A DNA stretch of 64,000 nt from Thermomonas sp. XSG (GTDB lineage: Bacteria; Pseudomonadota; Gammaproteobacteria; Xanthomonadales; Xanthomonadaceae): the NCBI RefSeq assembly GCF_014678725.1, contig NZ_CP061497.1, positions 2,496,001-2,560,000 on the forward strand, written 5' to 3'. A model generated the notes under the pieces. That model had not been told where the DNA came from. It ran no database searches and was given only the letters and a program-made list of their open reading frames with translations. The position numbers and the translations under genes are program-made. This document shows, piece after piece, positions 1 to 10,600 of the stretch. The stretch's first letter is position 1. The number at the start of each line of letters is the position of its first letter.

Positions 1-714
<714 letters not shown>

Positions 715-766
715 GTGCGTTTCCAATAGGTTCTTTCGAGTCCATCCCCTGCGGGGATGGAGAAAA

Positions 767-2212
<1,446 letters not shown>

Positions 2213-2223
2213 GGGGGTGTTCC

Positions 2224-2673
2224 TCAGACCTGCGCCAGGCGGGCGGGGATGCGCCCGCGCGCGGGTCGTTGCGGTGGTTCCAGCATCTGCGCCAGCGAGA
2301 TGTTGCCCAGCGCTTCGGCCACCACGTCGTTGATGCGGCGCCAGTTGGCCTGCACGCCGCAGCTGTGCGCGATCCCGCACTGGCCGCTGGGCACGCTGCA
2401 CTCGGTCATACCCAGCGGGCCTTCCATCGCCTCGACGATCTCGACCAGGCTGATCGCAGCGGCCGGGCGGGCAAGCCGGTAGCCTCCATTGGCGCCTCGG
2501 AAGCCCGCCACCAGCCCGGCGGCGGCCAGCGGCTTGAGCACCTTGGCCACGGTGGGCGCTTCCAGTCCGGCACGCTCGGCCAGTTCCGGCGCGCTCATCA
2601 CCGCATCCGGCCGGGCGGCGAGCACGGTCAGGACGACGGTGGCGTAGTCGGTCAGCCGGGTGACGCGGAGCAT
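2224..2673 (-). CDS. Rrf2-family SUF operon regulator with Fe-S cysteines
   Basis: This 149-residue DNA-binding protein probably senses iron-sulfur status and controls the suf operon it heads. The start [15 protein letters not shown] is typical of Rrf2/IscR proteins and is preferred over an extension reaching 2733, because a good promoter lies inside that extension. The N-terminal winged helix includes [21 protein letters not shown] and [11 protein letters not shown]. Three cysteines near residues 93-107 (ECSVPSGQC then SC) correspond to the cluster ligands of IscR. The position directly before sufB matches the gammaproteobacterial SUF regulator family. Autoregulation is inferred from family knowledge, not seen directly. 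Confidence 0.93.
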   Translation of the reverse strand: MLRVTRLTDYATVVLTVLAARPDAVMSAPELAERAGLEAPTVAKVLKPLAAAGLVAGFRGANGGYRLARPAAAISLVEIVEAMEGPLGMTECSVPSGQCGIAHSCGVQANWRRINDVVAEALGNISLAQMLEPPQRPARGRIPARLAQV

Positions 2674-2704
2674 GGCGGGACAGGGCAGGGGAATCTGGAC
2701 TGAA

Positions 2705-2733
2705 ATTGTACGTTTTAGGGCCGCTGCCGCCAA
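2705..2733 (-). promoter_or_regulatory. Sigma-70 promoter of the suf operon
   Basis: On the minus strand, TTGGCG (2728-2733) and TACAAT (2705-2710) are separated by exactly 17 bases. That is a 4/6 match to the -35 and a 5/6 match to the -10 consensus. The predicted transcript would start near 2698, about 25 bases before the regulator's ATG at 2673. The promoter fits in the 63-base gap after the upstream esterase gene, so the suf operon probably does not depend on esterase transcription. Confidence 0.7.
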
Positions 2734-2736
2734 GTT

Positions 2737-3693
2737 TCAGCGCCTGACTTGCATCAAGACCCGTTCGATCCAGGCCTGGACCGCATCGGTATAGCTAGAA
2801 GGCTGGCCCAGGCTGTCGTTGATCTCCGAATGCGACAGCGCTTCCGGCAGCACCTGCATCGGCACCTGCAGGCTGGCAGCGCGGCCGGCGAACTTGCGGG
2901 CTTCGGCGCAGGGTGCGGTGGGGAAGCTCCGGGTGCTGGAACAGACCAGCAGCATCAGCAGTGCGCTGCGTTCAAGCTGCTGTTGCGGCGAAACCGATGC
3001 CCAGTAGGCGGGGTCGGTGCCGAACGCATCGCGGTAGAGCTGCGGCAGGCGCGGCTGGCCCATCAGCGCGGGGACATCCAGCGCGCCGCTGTCCAGCGAC
3101 ACCACGCCGAGCGGGCGATGCGCGCCGGCTTGCCGCAGCAGGCCTTGGGGATTGCTGCCCAACAGCGCCACCAGGTGCGCGCCGGCGGAATGGCCCATCA
3201 GGATCGTCTTCGCCGGATCGGCGGACCACTCGCGGGCGCGCCGCTGCACCGAAGCCAGCGCGGCGGCGACGTCGCCGGCTTGCACGAGCGGATCCGCATC
3301 GGGTTCCATCCGGTAGTTGGCGGACACGAATACGAAGCCGCGCTGCAGCCAGTACGCCGCCTTGTTGCCGACGACGTTGGACATGCGTTTGTCGCCTCGG
3401 CGCCAGCCGCCGCCATGGACCATGAACAGGATCGGCGCATCCGGCCGTGCATGAGCGGGCAGGTAGACGTCGTAGCGCTGCCTTGGGTCCGGGCCATAGG
3501 CGATATCGCGTTCGACGCGCACACCCGGCGGCAGTGGCGCGCGTTCGCCATGCCCGGCGGCTTCGATTTGCGGCTGCATCCGCTGCAGGATGCGATCGCG
3601 AAGTCGCTGCTTCGCCGGTGGCGCCGCTGCGGCGGCCGTGGCGATCAGGCAGAGTGCAAGCAGGCCGGTCGGGATCGGGGAGCGCTGGGACAT
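2737..3693 (-). CDS. Secreted alpha/beta-hydrolase (esterase/lipase, BD-FAE type)
   Basis: Probably a periplasmic carboxylesterase. The 318-residue product begins [20 protein letters not shown], a typical Sec signal peptide ending near ATAAAAA. The oxyanion-hole motif HGGGW follows the strand ILFMV, the nucleophile elbow is GHSAG, and a late SHSEIN can supply the histidine; this is the hormone-sensitive-lipase/feruloyl-esterase-like layout. An in-frame ATG at 3702 exists, but AGGA lies 9 bases before 3693, so I chose the latter. It lies upstream of the suf regulator on the same strand but appears functionally unrelated. The substrate cannot be told from sequence. Confidence 0.85.
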   Translation of the reverse strand: MSQRSPIPTGLLALCLIATAAAAAPPAKQRLRDRILQRMQPQIEAAGHGERAPLPPGVRVERDIAYGPDPRQRYDVYLPAHARPDAPILFMVHGGGWRRGDKRMSNVVGNKAAYWLQRGFVFVSANYRMEPDADPLVQAGDVAAALASVQRRAREWSADPAKTILMGHSAGAHLVALLGSNPQGLLRQAGAHRPLGVVSLDSGALDVPALMGQPRLPQLYRDAFGTDPAYWASVSPQQQLERSALLMLLVCSSTRSFPTAPCAEARKFAGRAASLQVPMQVLPEALSHSEINDSLGQPSSYTDAVQAWIERVLMQVRR

Positions 3694-3874
3694 GTCGGGC
3701 ATTCCTGCGTCGGTGACACAGCGGCAACGCATCGACGCCAGCGGCGGTTGACGCGCGTGGCGCGCGGCCTCCTCGGGTGACAGCTGTCAGTCGCGATGGC
3801 TGACGACGTTCCCTGCCGCCGGCAACACGGCTGCGGAAAATGGGCGGCGTCCAATCCGGACGCAGGAGAGCCCC

Positions 3875-4126
3875 ATGCAGACCCAGACCCGATCCCGCAC
3901 GGCATTCGCCGACCAGCTGCAGGCCAGCGTGGGAGAACTGATGGAACGCGCGGCCCGCGCCGCCCCCGGTCCGGAGCGGTCGCGGCTGTTGCGCTGGCTG
4001 CTGGTGGGCGGCGCCCTCTTCCTGCTCTGGCGGATGGGGCGCGGTGCGAAAAAGTTGTTCTGGACGCTGTTCGGCATCGGCATGGCGCTGTACTGGAGCG
4101 GCGCCGCCGGCTGGCTGCTGCGCTGA
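3875..4126 (+). CDS. Small membrane protein of unknown function
   Basis: I do not recognise this 83-residue protein beyond its architecture. A polar, charged N-terminus (residues 1-39, probably helical) is followed by two hydrophobic segments, LLRWLLVGGALFLLW and FWTLFGIGMALYWSGAAGWLL, joined by a basic GRGAKK turn. The shape recalls small inner-membrane proteins that bind ribosomes or tune envelope stress, such as the DUF883/ElaB group, but no family signature is clear. AGGAG lies about 5 bases before the ATG, which supports translation. It ends a few bases before the convergent cytochrome gene; both stop codons sit in a short CTGAGC/GCTCAG inverted repeat. Confidence 0.75.
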   Translation: MQTQTRSRTAFADQLQASVGELMERAARAAPGPERSRLLRWLLVGGALFLLWRMGRGAKKLFWTLFGIGMALYWSGAAGWLLR

Positions 4127-4133
4127 GCAGGGC

Positions 4134-4666
4134 TCAGCCGGCGGGTGGCGGCAGGACCAGCTGCAGGTAGGGCGGTGCCGGCCTCTGCCCTGGCGGCAGG
4201 AACCCGGGCGCCTTGGTCCCGGCCGGGCCCAGCGCACGCAGGAAGCGGTACAGGGCAAGGCGGTCTTCCGCGGTCATGTCGCGCACGCTGTAGTCCGGCA
4301 TCAGCGGGCGGGTGTGCAGGTTGGCGGTGTATTCCATCCACCCCGCCTCATCGATGTCCGCGGCCTTCAGGCGCAGGTTGGCGGGATAGGTGGTGCCCCA
4401 GGGGCCGTGGAATCCCACCGGCGAGCCGGTCAGCCACTCCTCCTTGGGCACGTTGCCGCCGCGTTCGCCGTAGGCGGGCGTGTGGCAGTCGTTGCAGCCG
4501 GCGATGCGGACCAGGTATTCGCCGCGCGCGCTCAGGGCCGCCCCCTGGTTGTCGGCCGGCGGGGGAATGGGGGGGCGAGCGAGGTTTCCTGCGCCGGAAC
4601 GGTGCAGGCGGCAAGCGCGGACATGGCGGACAGGACTAGCGCGGTGCGGAACAGGGGCTGGAACAT
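4134..4666 (-). pseudogene. Class I cytochrome c lipoprotein, reading frame broken in a C7 tract
   Basis: The gene starts at 4666 with a lipoprotein signal peptide (MFQPLFRTALVLSAMSALAAC, lipobox LAAC), but that frame hits a stop after 43 residues. The mature part continues in another frame, with GCNDCHTP (CxxCH heme motif), HGPWGTTYPANL, and RPLMPDY, whose Met is the likely axial ligand. The two frames meet at seven C's on the coding strand (4569-4575 on plus); adding one C joins them into one protein of about 177 residues. The rest of the gene looks intact, so this is a recent frameshift, a slippage-prone tract, or a sequencing error. If functional, it would be a membrane-anchored periplasmic electron carrier. 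Confidence 0.8.
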
Positions 4667-4782
4667 GGCGGTTCGGTATCGGGAGGTAGCCGGAAAGACG
4701 CAGCTTTCGCGGATGGCCGGCCACGCGGTGACGGGAATCGTTCAGCTGGCACAATGGCCCCTCCCCAAGCCGCGCCGCACCG

Positions 4783-5247
4783 ATGCCGAAGAAGATCGCC
4801 ACCCGCAAGTCCGCCATCCACGGCAACGGCGTGTTCGCCGCGCTGCCGATCGACAAGGGCGAGCGCCTGATCGAATACAAGGGCCGCCGCCGCACCCATG
4901 ATGAGGTGGACGCGGGCGACAGCGGCGATATCGAAAGCGGCCACACCTTCCTGTTCACCCTTAACGAGGACTGGGTGATCGATGCCAACTTCGAGGGCAA
5001 CGATGCGCGCTGGATCAACCACAGCTGCGCGCCCAACTGCGAAGCGGTGATGGTCGAGGACGAGGCCGATCCGAAGAAGTCTCGCGTGTTCATTGAGGCG
5101 ATCCGCGCCATCAGCCCGGGCGAGGAATTGACCTACGACTACGGCATCACCCTGGCCGAGCGCCACACCCCGCGGCTGAAGAAGATCTGGGCCTGCCGCT
5201 GCGGCTCGAAGGACTGCACCGGCACGATGCTCAAGCCCAAGCGCTGA
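4783..5247 (+). CDS. SET-domain protein lysine methyltransferase
   Basis: A compact 154-residue SET-domain enzyme, predicted to transfer a methyl group from S-adenosylmethionine to lysine in a protein. All landmarks are present: GNGVFAALPIDKGE at the N-terminus, the pseudoknot motif INHSCAPNC, GEELTYDYG with the catalytic tyrosine, and a post-SET zinc site CRCGSKDC. The family is best known from eukaryotic histone methylation, but short versions occur in many bacteria, including xanthomonads and Chlamydia; the bacterial substrates are mostly unknown. The ATG at 4783 opens the domain directly. It is divergent from the cytochrome gene, with 116 bases between them. Confidence 0.92.
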   Translation: MPKKIATRKSAIHGNGVFAALPIDKGERLIEYKGRRRTHDEVDAGDSGDIESGHTFLFTLNEDWVIDANFEGNDARWINHSCAPNCEAVMVEDEADPKKSRVFIEAIRAISPGEELTYDYGITLAERHTPRLKKIWACRCGSKDCTGTMLKPKR

Positions 5248-5377
5248 GTGGGCGCGCCACACCGGCGATGCGCCTGCGCTGTGGAAGGTTTACATGACCA
5301 ATGCCAGCTGTTCGCACGGCAAAGGTGGTGGACCCTGAGGCACCGGCCCCGGCACCGGCAAACGGAGCTTCCCCGCC

Positions 5378-6286
5378 ATGCGTATCCCCGTCCTGCTGGT
5401 GTCCGCTTTCCTGTCGATGCCCTGCGCTGCATCCGTTCCGCAAGCGCCGGGGGCCGATGCGTCCCCGGATGCGCCCATCGCCACCCTGAGGCTCGAGCCG
5501 TACCGGAAGAGTGTCGCCGTGCGGGTGGAGGCCAACGGTCGGCAGGGATTGTTTTCCTTCGACACGGCCGGCGGGCATACCGTCATATCGCCGGAGTTCG
5601 CCGCGCACGTCGGCTGCACGTCCTGGGGCCGCCTGGGCGGCTACAACATGACCGGCACCAGGCTGGACATGGCCCGATGCGACGACGTGCGGTTCAGCGT
5701 GGATGGGTTCCCACTGGCCGCGCCGGTCGTCGGCGTGATGCAGGTGGCGCCGCTGATTGCGGCGAACGCGGCGCCGATCGACGGCCTGCTGGCGCTGGAC
5801 GTCTTCGCTGGCCGGACCATCACGCTGGATTTCGCCGGTGGGCACCTCCACGTCGAGTCGCCCGGCAGTGCGGCGAAGCGCGTCGCCGGGGCCCGGGAAA
5901 TGCCGGTGCGCCTGTCAAGGGAGGCGCAGGGGCTCGCGCTGGCCGTCAATCTGGAGGTGCCGACGCCGAAAGGCATCGTGCGGTTCGAAATCGACAGTGG
6001 CAACGGTGGCACCTTGCTGGTATCCAAGGAATACGCCGCCCAGTTCGGGCTTGATCCCGCGAAGGACGGGCCGCAGGCGGCACGGATCCCGCTGGGTGGC
6101 GGCATCGTCGCGGAGGGGCTGGCATTCACCCCCGCGCTGAACATCGACGGCAACCTCGGGATGCCGTTCCTCAAGGACTGGGTGGTGACCCTGGATCTGG
6201 CCGCCGGTCGCATGTGGCTGCGCCGCAGCGACGTGCCCGCTCCACCGGGGATGGGGGTGCCACCGGTCCCCGCCGCCGCGCAATGA
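5378..6286 (+). CDS. Retropepsin-like aspartyl protease family protein (secreted)
   Basis: The 302-residue product has a signal peptide (MRIPVLLVSAFLSMPCAAS) and two retropepsin-like lobes. The first lobe has FDTAGG around Asp62 and the second IDSGNG around Asp206, each followed by a strand-rich segment, as in single-chain aspartyl proteases. DGLLALDVFAGRTITLDF and GNLGMPFLKDWVVTLDL are the matching lobe ends, showing internal duplication. It is probably periplasmic. The first motif (DTAGG) departs from the canonical D-T/S-G, so proteolysis is likely but unproven. A proline-rich tail ends the protein. No operon partner is evident. Confidence 0.82.
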   Translation: MRIPVLLVSAFLSMPCAASVPQAPGADASPDAPIATLRLEPYRKSVAVRVEANGRQGLFSFDTAGGHTVISPEFAAHVGCTSWGRLGGYNMTGTRLDMARCDDVRFSVDGFPLAAPVVGVMQVAPLIAANAAPIDGLLALDVFAGRTITLDFAGGHLHVESPGSAAKRVAGAREMPVRLSREAQGLALAVNLEVPTPKGIVRFEIDSGNGGTLLVSKEYAAQFGLDPAKDGPQAARIPLGGGIVAEGLAFTPALNIDGNLGMPFLKDWVVTLDLAAGRMWLRRSDVPAPPGMGVPPVPAAAQ

Positions 6287-6339
6287 GGTGAGGTCAGGGC
6301 GTTGGGGCTGCCTGCGCGAGTGGCAGGCGGCGGGTCGGC

Positions 6340-6963
6340 CTACTGCTTCGCCAGCGTCGCGCGCTCGATCCGCCAGTCGGGGTTGCCGCCTTCCACCACG
6401 CTGCGATGCAGGACGTAGCGGCCGGCGTAGCGATCGACGCGGCCGTCCTGCTGGGTGGCGTCCAGCCTCACCGGGATTTCGATGAAGCGCTGGCCGGCAC
6501 CCGCATCGATGGGCCCCGGCGCGCCGATCTCGACGCTGACGCCGGCGGTGCCGGCGAAGCCGTCGGCGAACTGCGCCACCGTCTGCGGGTTCTGCCGCCA
6601 CAGCGCATGCGCGCGTGCGAAGTCATGGGCGTTGATGGCGGCGTAGTAGTCGCGCAGTACCGCGATCGCGGCTTCGGCCCCGGGCTCGTTCGGCGCGATG
6701 GGCGCGTCGGTGGCCGGCTGCGCGATGCCGTCGGCGGACGTGGCCGGGGCGGCCGCGAGGTCTTCGACGCGGCCGGGATCGGGCGTCGATGCGCCAGGCG
6801 CGGGCATGCCGGTCGCCGAGCCGCCGGTCGCCTCCGGCCTGGGCAGGGCTTCTTCGGCGACGGTGGTGTCCTCGCCGGCGGGTTTGCGGTCGCCACAGGC
6901 AACCAGCAGCGCGGCCAGCAGCGCGGCCAGCAACATGGCGGACAGGAAGCGGAAACGGTGCAT
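6340..6963 (-). CDS. Lipoprotein of unknown function
   Basis: A 207-residue predicted lipoprotein. The signal peptide MHRFRFLSAMLLAALLAALL ends in the lipobox LVAC. A proline/alanine/glycine-rich linker (about residues 30-95) leads to a globular domain of about 110 residues starting at AAIAVLRDYYAAINAHDFARAHALW, which resembles the NTF2/SnoaL-type fold where a long helix begins a cone-shaped barrel. No catalytic residues can be named. The first ATG of the open frame (6990) would put nine polar residues ahead of the signal, so 6963 is preferred. It is convergent with the aspartyl protease gene. Confidence 0.78.
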   Translation of the reverse strand: MHRFRFLSAMLLAALLAALLVACGDRKPAGEDTTVAEEALPRPEATGGSATGMPAPGASTPDPGRVEDLAAAPATSADGIAQPATDAPIAPNEPGAEAAIAVLRDYYAAINAHDFARAHALWRQNPQTVAQFADGFAGTAGVSVEIGAPGPIDAGAGQRFIEIPVRLDATQQDGRVDRYAGRYVLHRSVVEGGNPDWRIERATLAKQ

Positions 6964-7030
6964 GGCATGGTCCGGTAATCGGATGCGCACACGATAGCGC
7001 GCATCCGTGAACCCGGCCGGGACGGGCTGC

Positions 7031-9079
7031 TCAATCCTCGTCGTGGCGGGGTTTGTACGCCTCCGCCAGCTTCTTCTGCACCTGGGCCGGCACCGGTTCG
7101 TAATGGCTGAAATCCAGCGCGTAGCGGCCGCGCCCGGCGGTGGCGGATTTCAGCTCCGCGGCATAGCCCTCCAATTCCGACAGCGGCACCTGGGCGCGCA
7201 CGACGATCTCGCCGCTGCGCAGGGCGTCGGTGCCGCTGATGCGGGCACGCTTGGACGCCAGCCCGCCGCTGACATCGCCCATGTGCTGTTCGGGTGCGCT
7301 GACTTCGAGCTCGACGATCGGTTCCAGCACCTGTGGCTGCGCCTTGCCGATGGCATCGAGGAAGGCGCGCTTGCCGGCGGCGATGAAGGCGACTTCCTTG
7401 CTGTCCACCGGATGGTGCTTGCCGTCATAGACCACCACCCGCACGTCCTGGATGGGAAAGCCGGCCACCGCGCCGCCAGCCAGCACCTGCCGCACGCCTT
7501 TTTCCACGGCCGGCAGGAACTGCCCGGGGATGGTGCCGCCCTTCACCTCGTCCACGAACTCGAAGCCGCCGCCGCGCGGCAGCGGCTCGATGCGCAGGAA
7601 CACCTCGCCGAACTGGCCGGCGCCGCCGGTCTGCTTCTTGTGCCGGTGGTGGCCCTCGGCCCTGCCGCTGATGGTTTCGCGGTAGGCGATACGCGGCGGA
7701 TGGGTGCTGACCTCCACCCCGTACTTGTCTTTCAGCCGGCGCAGCATGATCCGCAGGTGCAGGTCGGACAGGCCGCGGATCACCGTTTCGTTGGTCTCTT
7801 CGTTGTGCTCGACCGCGAATGCCGGATCCTCTTCGGCCAGCTTGTGCAGCGCGGTCGCCAGCTTCTGTTCCTGGCCCTTGCTGGCCGGCTCCACCGCCAG
7901 CCCGAACATCGGCTTCGGGAACGCCATCGGCGCCAAGTGGATGTGGTCCTCGTCGTGCGAATCGTGCAGCACCGCATCGAAATGCAGTTCATCGATCTTC
8001 GCCACCGCGGCGATGTCGCCGGGGATGGCCTGGCTGATCTCGATATGGTCCTTGCCCCTGAGCCGGAACAGGTGCGCGACCTTGAAGGGCTTGCGGCCGT
8101 CGTCGACGAACAGCTGCATGTCCTTGCGCACGGTGCCCTGGTAGACGCGGAAAATGCCCAGCTTGCCGACGAAGGGATCGTTGACGATCTTGAACACGTC
8201 GGCGATGACGTGTGCGTCCGGGTCGGGACGCGCCTCCACCGGTCGCGCGTCGTTGCCATGGCCCTTCACGAACGGTGGTGGATTGGCTTCGCCGGGGTGC
8301 GGGAACAGTGTCTCGGCGATGTCCAGCCATTCCGGCACGCCCACGCCGCTGCGCGCGGAGACGAAGCACACCGGCACCAGGTGGCCTTCGCGCAGGCACT
8401 GCTCGAAGGCGTCGTGCAGTTCCGCGCCGGACAGGCCGCCCTCACCGACGTCGAGGTAATGGTCCATCACCGTTTCGTTGATCTCCACCACCTGGTCGAT
8501 GATCTTCTGGTGCCAGTCCGCCACCGGGCCCAGGTCACTGTCGCCCTGCTGGCTGCCGAAGCAGTCGACCACGCGGGCGCCGTCCCCCGCCGGCAGGTTC
8601 AGCGGCAGCACCTCGGGGCCGAACTCCACCCGCAGCATATCCAGCAGCGCGCCCAGGTCGTGGCCGGCATGGTCGATCTTGTTGACCACGATGGCGCGGC
8701 ACAGGCCGCGTTGCTTCGCGTACTCCATCATCCGGCGGGTGCCGTGGCCGATGCCGGTGTCGGCATCGACCACGATCGCCACGGTTTCCGCCGCCGCCAG
8801 CGCACCCAGCGCGGGTCCGCGGAAATCGGGGTAGCCGGGGGTGTCGATGAGGTTCAGGTGCAGGCCGCCACGCTCCACGCTGGCGATGCCGGCGTCGATG
8901 GAATGGCCGCGTTCGCGTTCAAGCGGATCGAAATCGGACACGGTATTGCCGCGCTCGACGGTGCCTGCCGTCTGGAGTGCGCCACCGGCATGCAGCAGGG
9001 CTTCGAAAAGGGTGGTTTTGCCGGCGCCGGGGTGGCCCGCCAGGGCCACGTTGCGGATCTGCTGGGTCGAATAGGACAT
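7031..9079 (-). CDS. Elongation factor G-like GTPase
   Basis: A 682-residue translational GTPase of the EF-G-like (EF-G2) branch. Domain I has the P-loop GHPGAGKT (15-22), the switch II motif DTPGYPDF (79-86) and the specificity motif NKID. Domains II-V follow, including the EF-G-type stretch HKKQTGGAGQFGEV and a C-terminal APEQHMGDVSGGL region. The catalytic histidine of EF-G (DTPGH) is tyrosine here, a known trait of this branch, so normal fast GTP hydrolysis is doubtful. The start at 9079 is fixed by AGGAGG about 8 bases upstream. Paralogues coexist with the true fusA; their role is poorly defined. Confidence 0.9.
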   Translation of the reverse strand: MSYSTQQIRNVALAGHPGAGKTTLFEALLHAGGALQTAGTVERGNTVSDFDPLERERGHSIDAGIASVERGGLHLNLIDTPGYPDFRGPALGALAAAETVAIVVDADTGIGHGTRRMMEYAKQRGLCRAIVVNKIDHAGHDLGALLDMLRVEFGPEVLPLNLPAGDGARVVDCFGSQQGDSDLGPVADWHQKIIDQVVEINETVMDHYLDVGEGGLSGAELHDAFEQCLREGHLVPVCFVSARSGVGVPEWLDIAETLFPHPGEANPPPFVKGHGNDARPVEARPDPDAHVIADVFKIVNDPFVGKLGIFRVYQGTVRKDMQLFVDDGRKPFKVAHLFRLRGKDHIEISQAIPGDIAAVAKIDELHFDAVLHDSHDEDHIHLAPMAFPKPMFGLAVEPASKGQEQKLATALHKLAEEDPAFAVEHNEETNETVIRGLSDLHLRIMLRRLKDKYGVEVSTHPPRIAYRETISGRAEGHHRHKKQTGGAGQFGEVFLRIEPLPRGGGFEFVDEVKGGTIPGQFLPAVEKGVRQVLAGGAVAGFPIQDVRVVVYDGKHHPVDSKEVAFIAAGKRAFLDAIGKAQPQVLEPIVELEVSAPEQHMGDVSGGLASKRARISGTDALRSGEIVVRAQVPLSELEGYAAELKSATAGRGRYALDFSHYEPVPAQVQKKLAEAYKPRHDED

Positions 9080-9302
9080 GAGCCCGTTCCTCCTTCGCGT
9101 GCGAATGGACGTGGCGTCATGGCTGTCCGCGCTTCGCGCCGGAGCGGTGGGCGCTCGGCGGGCGGTCATGGCGGGCGTTCACCTTAGCGCAGCCGTGGCG
9201 ATTGTCCTCTTGCGCTGCAGCATCCCGCAGCCGTGGGCGACCGCATGCGGCCGGAACCGGGTCAGGCGTTGCACCCCGTATGGCGGCCCTCTACTCCGGC
9301 CG

Positions 9303-9336
9303 AAAAAAAGGCCGGGAAGGACTTGCCTTCCCGGCC
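9303..9336 (-). terminator. Rho-independent terminator of the Gln-rich protein gene
   Basis: A perfect 11-bp stem (9310-9320 with 9326-9336) closes a 5-base loop and, read on the minus strand, is followed directly by seven T's (9309-9303). It lies 17 bases past the stop of the 57-residue gene and is a textbook intrinsic terminator. Confidence 0.92.
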
Positions 9337-9352
9337 GCACCATTCCGCGCGA

Positions 9353-9526
9353 TCAGCGGCGGCTCTGGCTGTCACCCTGACGCTGCTCCTGGTTGCTGCG
9401 GCCTTCCTGGCGTTCCTGCTGGCCACGGCCTTCCGTGCGCTGGGTCTGGCTCTGGCTGCCGTCCTGGCGCTGGTTCTGGTTCTGGGCCTGGTTGCCGTCC
9501 TGACGCTGGTTCTGCTTGTTGTTCAT
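9353..9526 (-). CDS. Small disordered Gln/Arg-rich protein
   Basis: A 57-residue hydrophilic protein starting MNNKQNQRQDGNQAQNQNQR. It consists almost only of Q, N, R, E, G, S and D, with near-repeats of NQRQDG and QQERQEG, and has no hydrophobic core. It is therefore probably disordered and highly charged. Reality is supported by a GAGAGGA ribosome site before the ATG at 9526 and by a strong terminator just after the stop; a chance frame would not have both. The function is unknown; the composition resembles small stress-induced hydrophilins. The longer frame upstream to 9685 is not supported. Confidence 0.78.
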   Translation of the reverse strand: MNNKQNQRQDGNQAQNQNQRQDGSQSQTQRTEGRGQQERQEGRSNQEQRQGDSQSRR

Positions 9527-9829
9527 CACGTCCTCTCCATGAGTCGCCGGGAGCATCCCCGGCACTGTCGACCTTGCGCCCGCCACCGGAACGGCGACGT
9601 GATGCGGAACCACGCTGGATGGTGGAATCGGGGAACAACTGCAGGCCGATGCAGGATGTGCCTGGTCATGCCGCACAACCAGCATCGAGATGCGCCCTGC
9701 GGGCCTCCCGGCTGTCGCGGCGCTAAACGGATCCAGCCGGGCCGGTCCGGTTCAGGTCCGCGTCAAGCATGTCTGCGCAATGTGCAAGCCGCGCCGGCCC
9801 TTTCCCTTTCCCGGCGACCGGAACCTGCC
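9527..9829. other. Divergent intergenic region, 303 bases, no gene seen
   Basis: This is the region between the Gln-rich protein gene (minus) and the glycine-zipper gene (plus), so it must carry both promoters. I cannot pick out a convincing -35/-10 pair on either strand, an inverted repeat of operator quality, or a coding frame with its own ribosome site. Confidence 0.5.
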
Positions 9830-10513
9830 ATGAAGCGCCTCCTTGCCAGCCTGCTCGCCCTCGGCCTTGCCGCCGGCGGCAATATCGCCTTCGCCCAGTC
9901 CGCAGGCTACGGCCGCTATGACGGCACCGGTTACGCCGAAGGCGACCGCTATTACGACTATGCGCGGGTGATCCGGGTCGATCCTGTGCTGGGTGGCAGC
10001 GGCTACCGCCAGACCTATGGCAGCGATCGCCGCTGCTACGAAACCACCACCGCCGGCGGCTATGGTGACGGGTATCGTGACGACGGCCGCTACGATGCTT
10101 ACGATGGCCGCTACGACCGTCGCTATGGCGGTTACGACGGCCGCAGTGGCTACGGCAGCGAGACCGGGCGCAATGTCGCCACGGTGGTCGGCGGCATCGC
10201 CGGCGCGGTGCTCGGCAGCAAGGTCGGCGGCGGCAGCGGCGCCTACGCCGCGGCGGCAGTGGGTTCGATGCTCGGCGGGATGGCCGGGCGCGAGATCTAC
10301 GACCAGAACCAGCGCAATCGCCGGCAGGTCGGCACCGTGCGGGTCTGCGATCCCGAGCCGGTGCGCAGTGGCTACCCGGGCCCGGGTTATCGCGATGGCG
10401 GTGCCGGTGGCTATGACGTGACCTACGAGTACAACGGCCGGCGCTACACCCGGCGCATGGACTACCACCCGGGCGAGCGTGTACGCGTGCTGGTCGGGGT
10501 GGAGCCGCAGTAA
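9830..10513 (+). CDS. Glycine-zipper 2TM-domain envelope protein
   Basis: A 227-residue exported protein. The signal peptide MKRLLASLLALGLAAGGNIAFAQ is followed by a Tyr/Gly/Asp/Arg-rich segment with YDGRYDRRYGGYDGR-type repeats (about residues 65-105). Next comes the glycine-zipper domain VATVVGGIAGAVLGSKVGGG...AVGSMLGGMAGREI, and then a C-terminal part ending RVRVLVGVEPQ. Glycine-zipper 2TM proteins are outer-membrane or periplasmic proteins of the SlyB/RcnB-associated kind. The ATG at 9830 is the one that gives the signal peptide. The Gly/Tyr repeat insert is unusually long. The gene ends in a perfect terminator. Confidence 0.85.
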   Translation: MKRLLASLLALGLAAGGNIAFAQSAGYGRYDGTGYAEGDRYYDYARVIRVDPVLGGSGYRQTYGSDRRCYETTTAGGYGDGYRDDGRYDAYDGRYDRRYGGYDGRSGYGSETGRNVATVVGGIAGAVLGSKVGGGSGAYAAAAVGSMLGGMAGREIYDQNQRNRRQVGTVRVCDPEPVRSGYPGPGYRDGGAGGYDVTYEYNGRRYTRRMDYHPGERVRVLVGVEPQ

Positions 10514-10532
10514 GCGCCCCGGTCGCGCGCAT

Positions 10533-10560
10533 GAAGAAGGGGCCTTGCGGCCCCTTCTTC
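10533..10560. terminator. Bidirectional intrinsic terminator
   Basis: A perfect 12-bp stem (10533-10544 with 10549-10560) closes a TTGC tetraloop. A short T-containing tail (CGTTT) follows on the plus strand and a CTT-rich arm is present on both strands. It lies between the convergent glycine-zipper and response-regulator genes and can serve both. Confidence 0.85.
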
Positions 10561-10600
10561 GTTTGCGCCGGCCTCGTTTACGCCGGCGATGGGATGCGCC

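Noticed and set aside
7007-9187. A 726-residue plus-strand frame opposite the EF-G-like gene.
   Set aside because: It mirrors the codon structure of the real gene, lacks a ribosome site and shows no recognisable domain.
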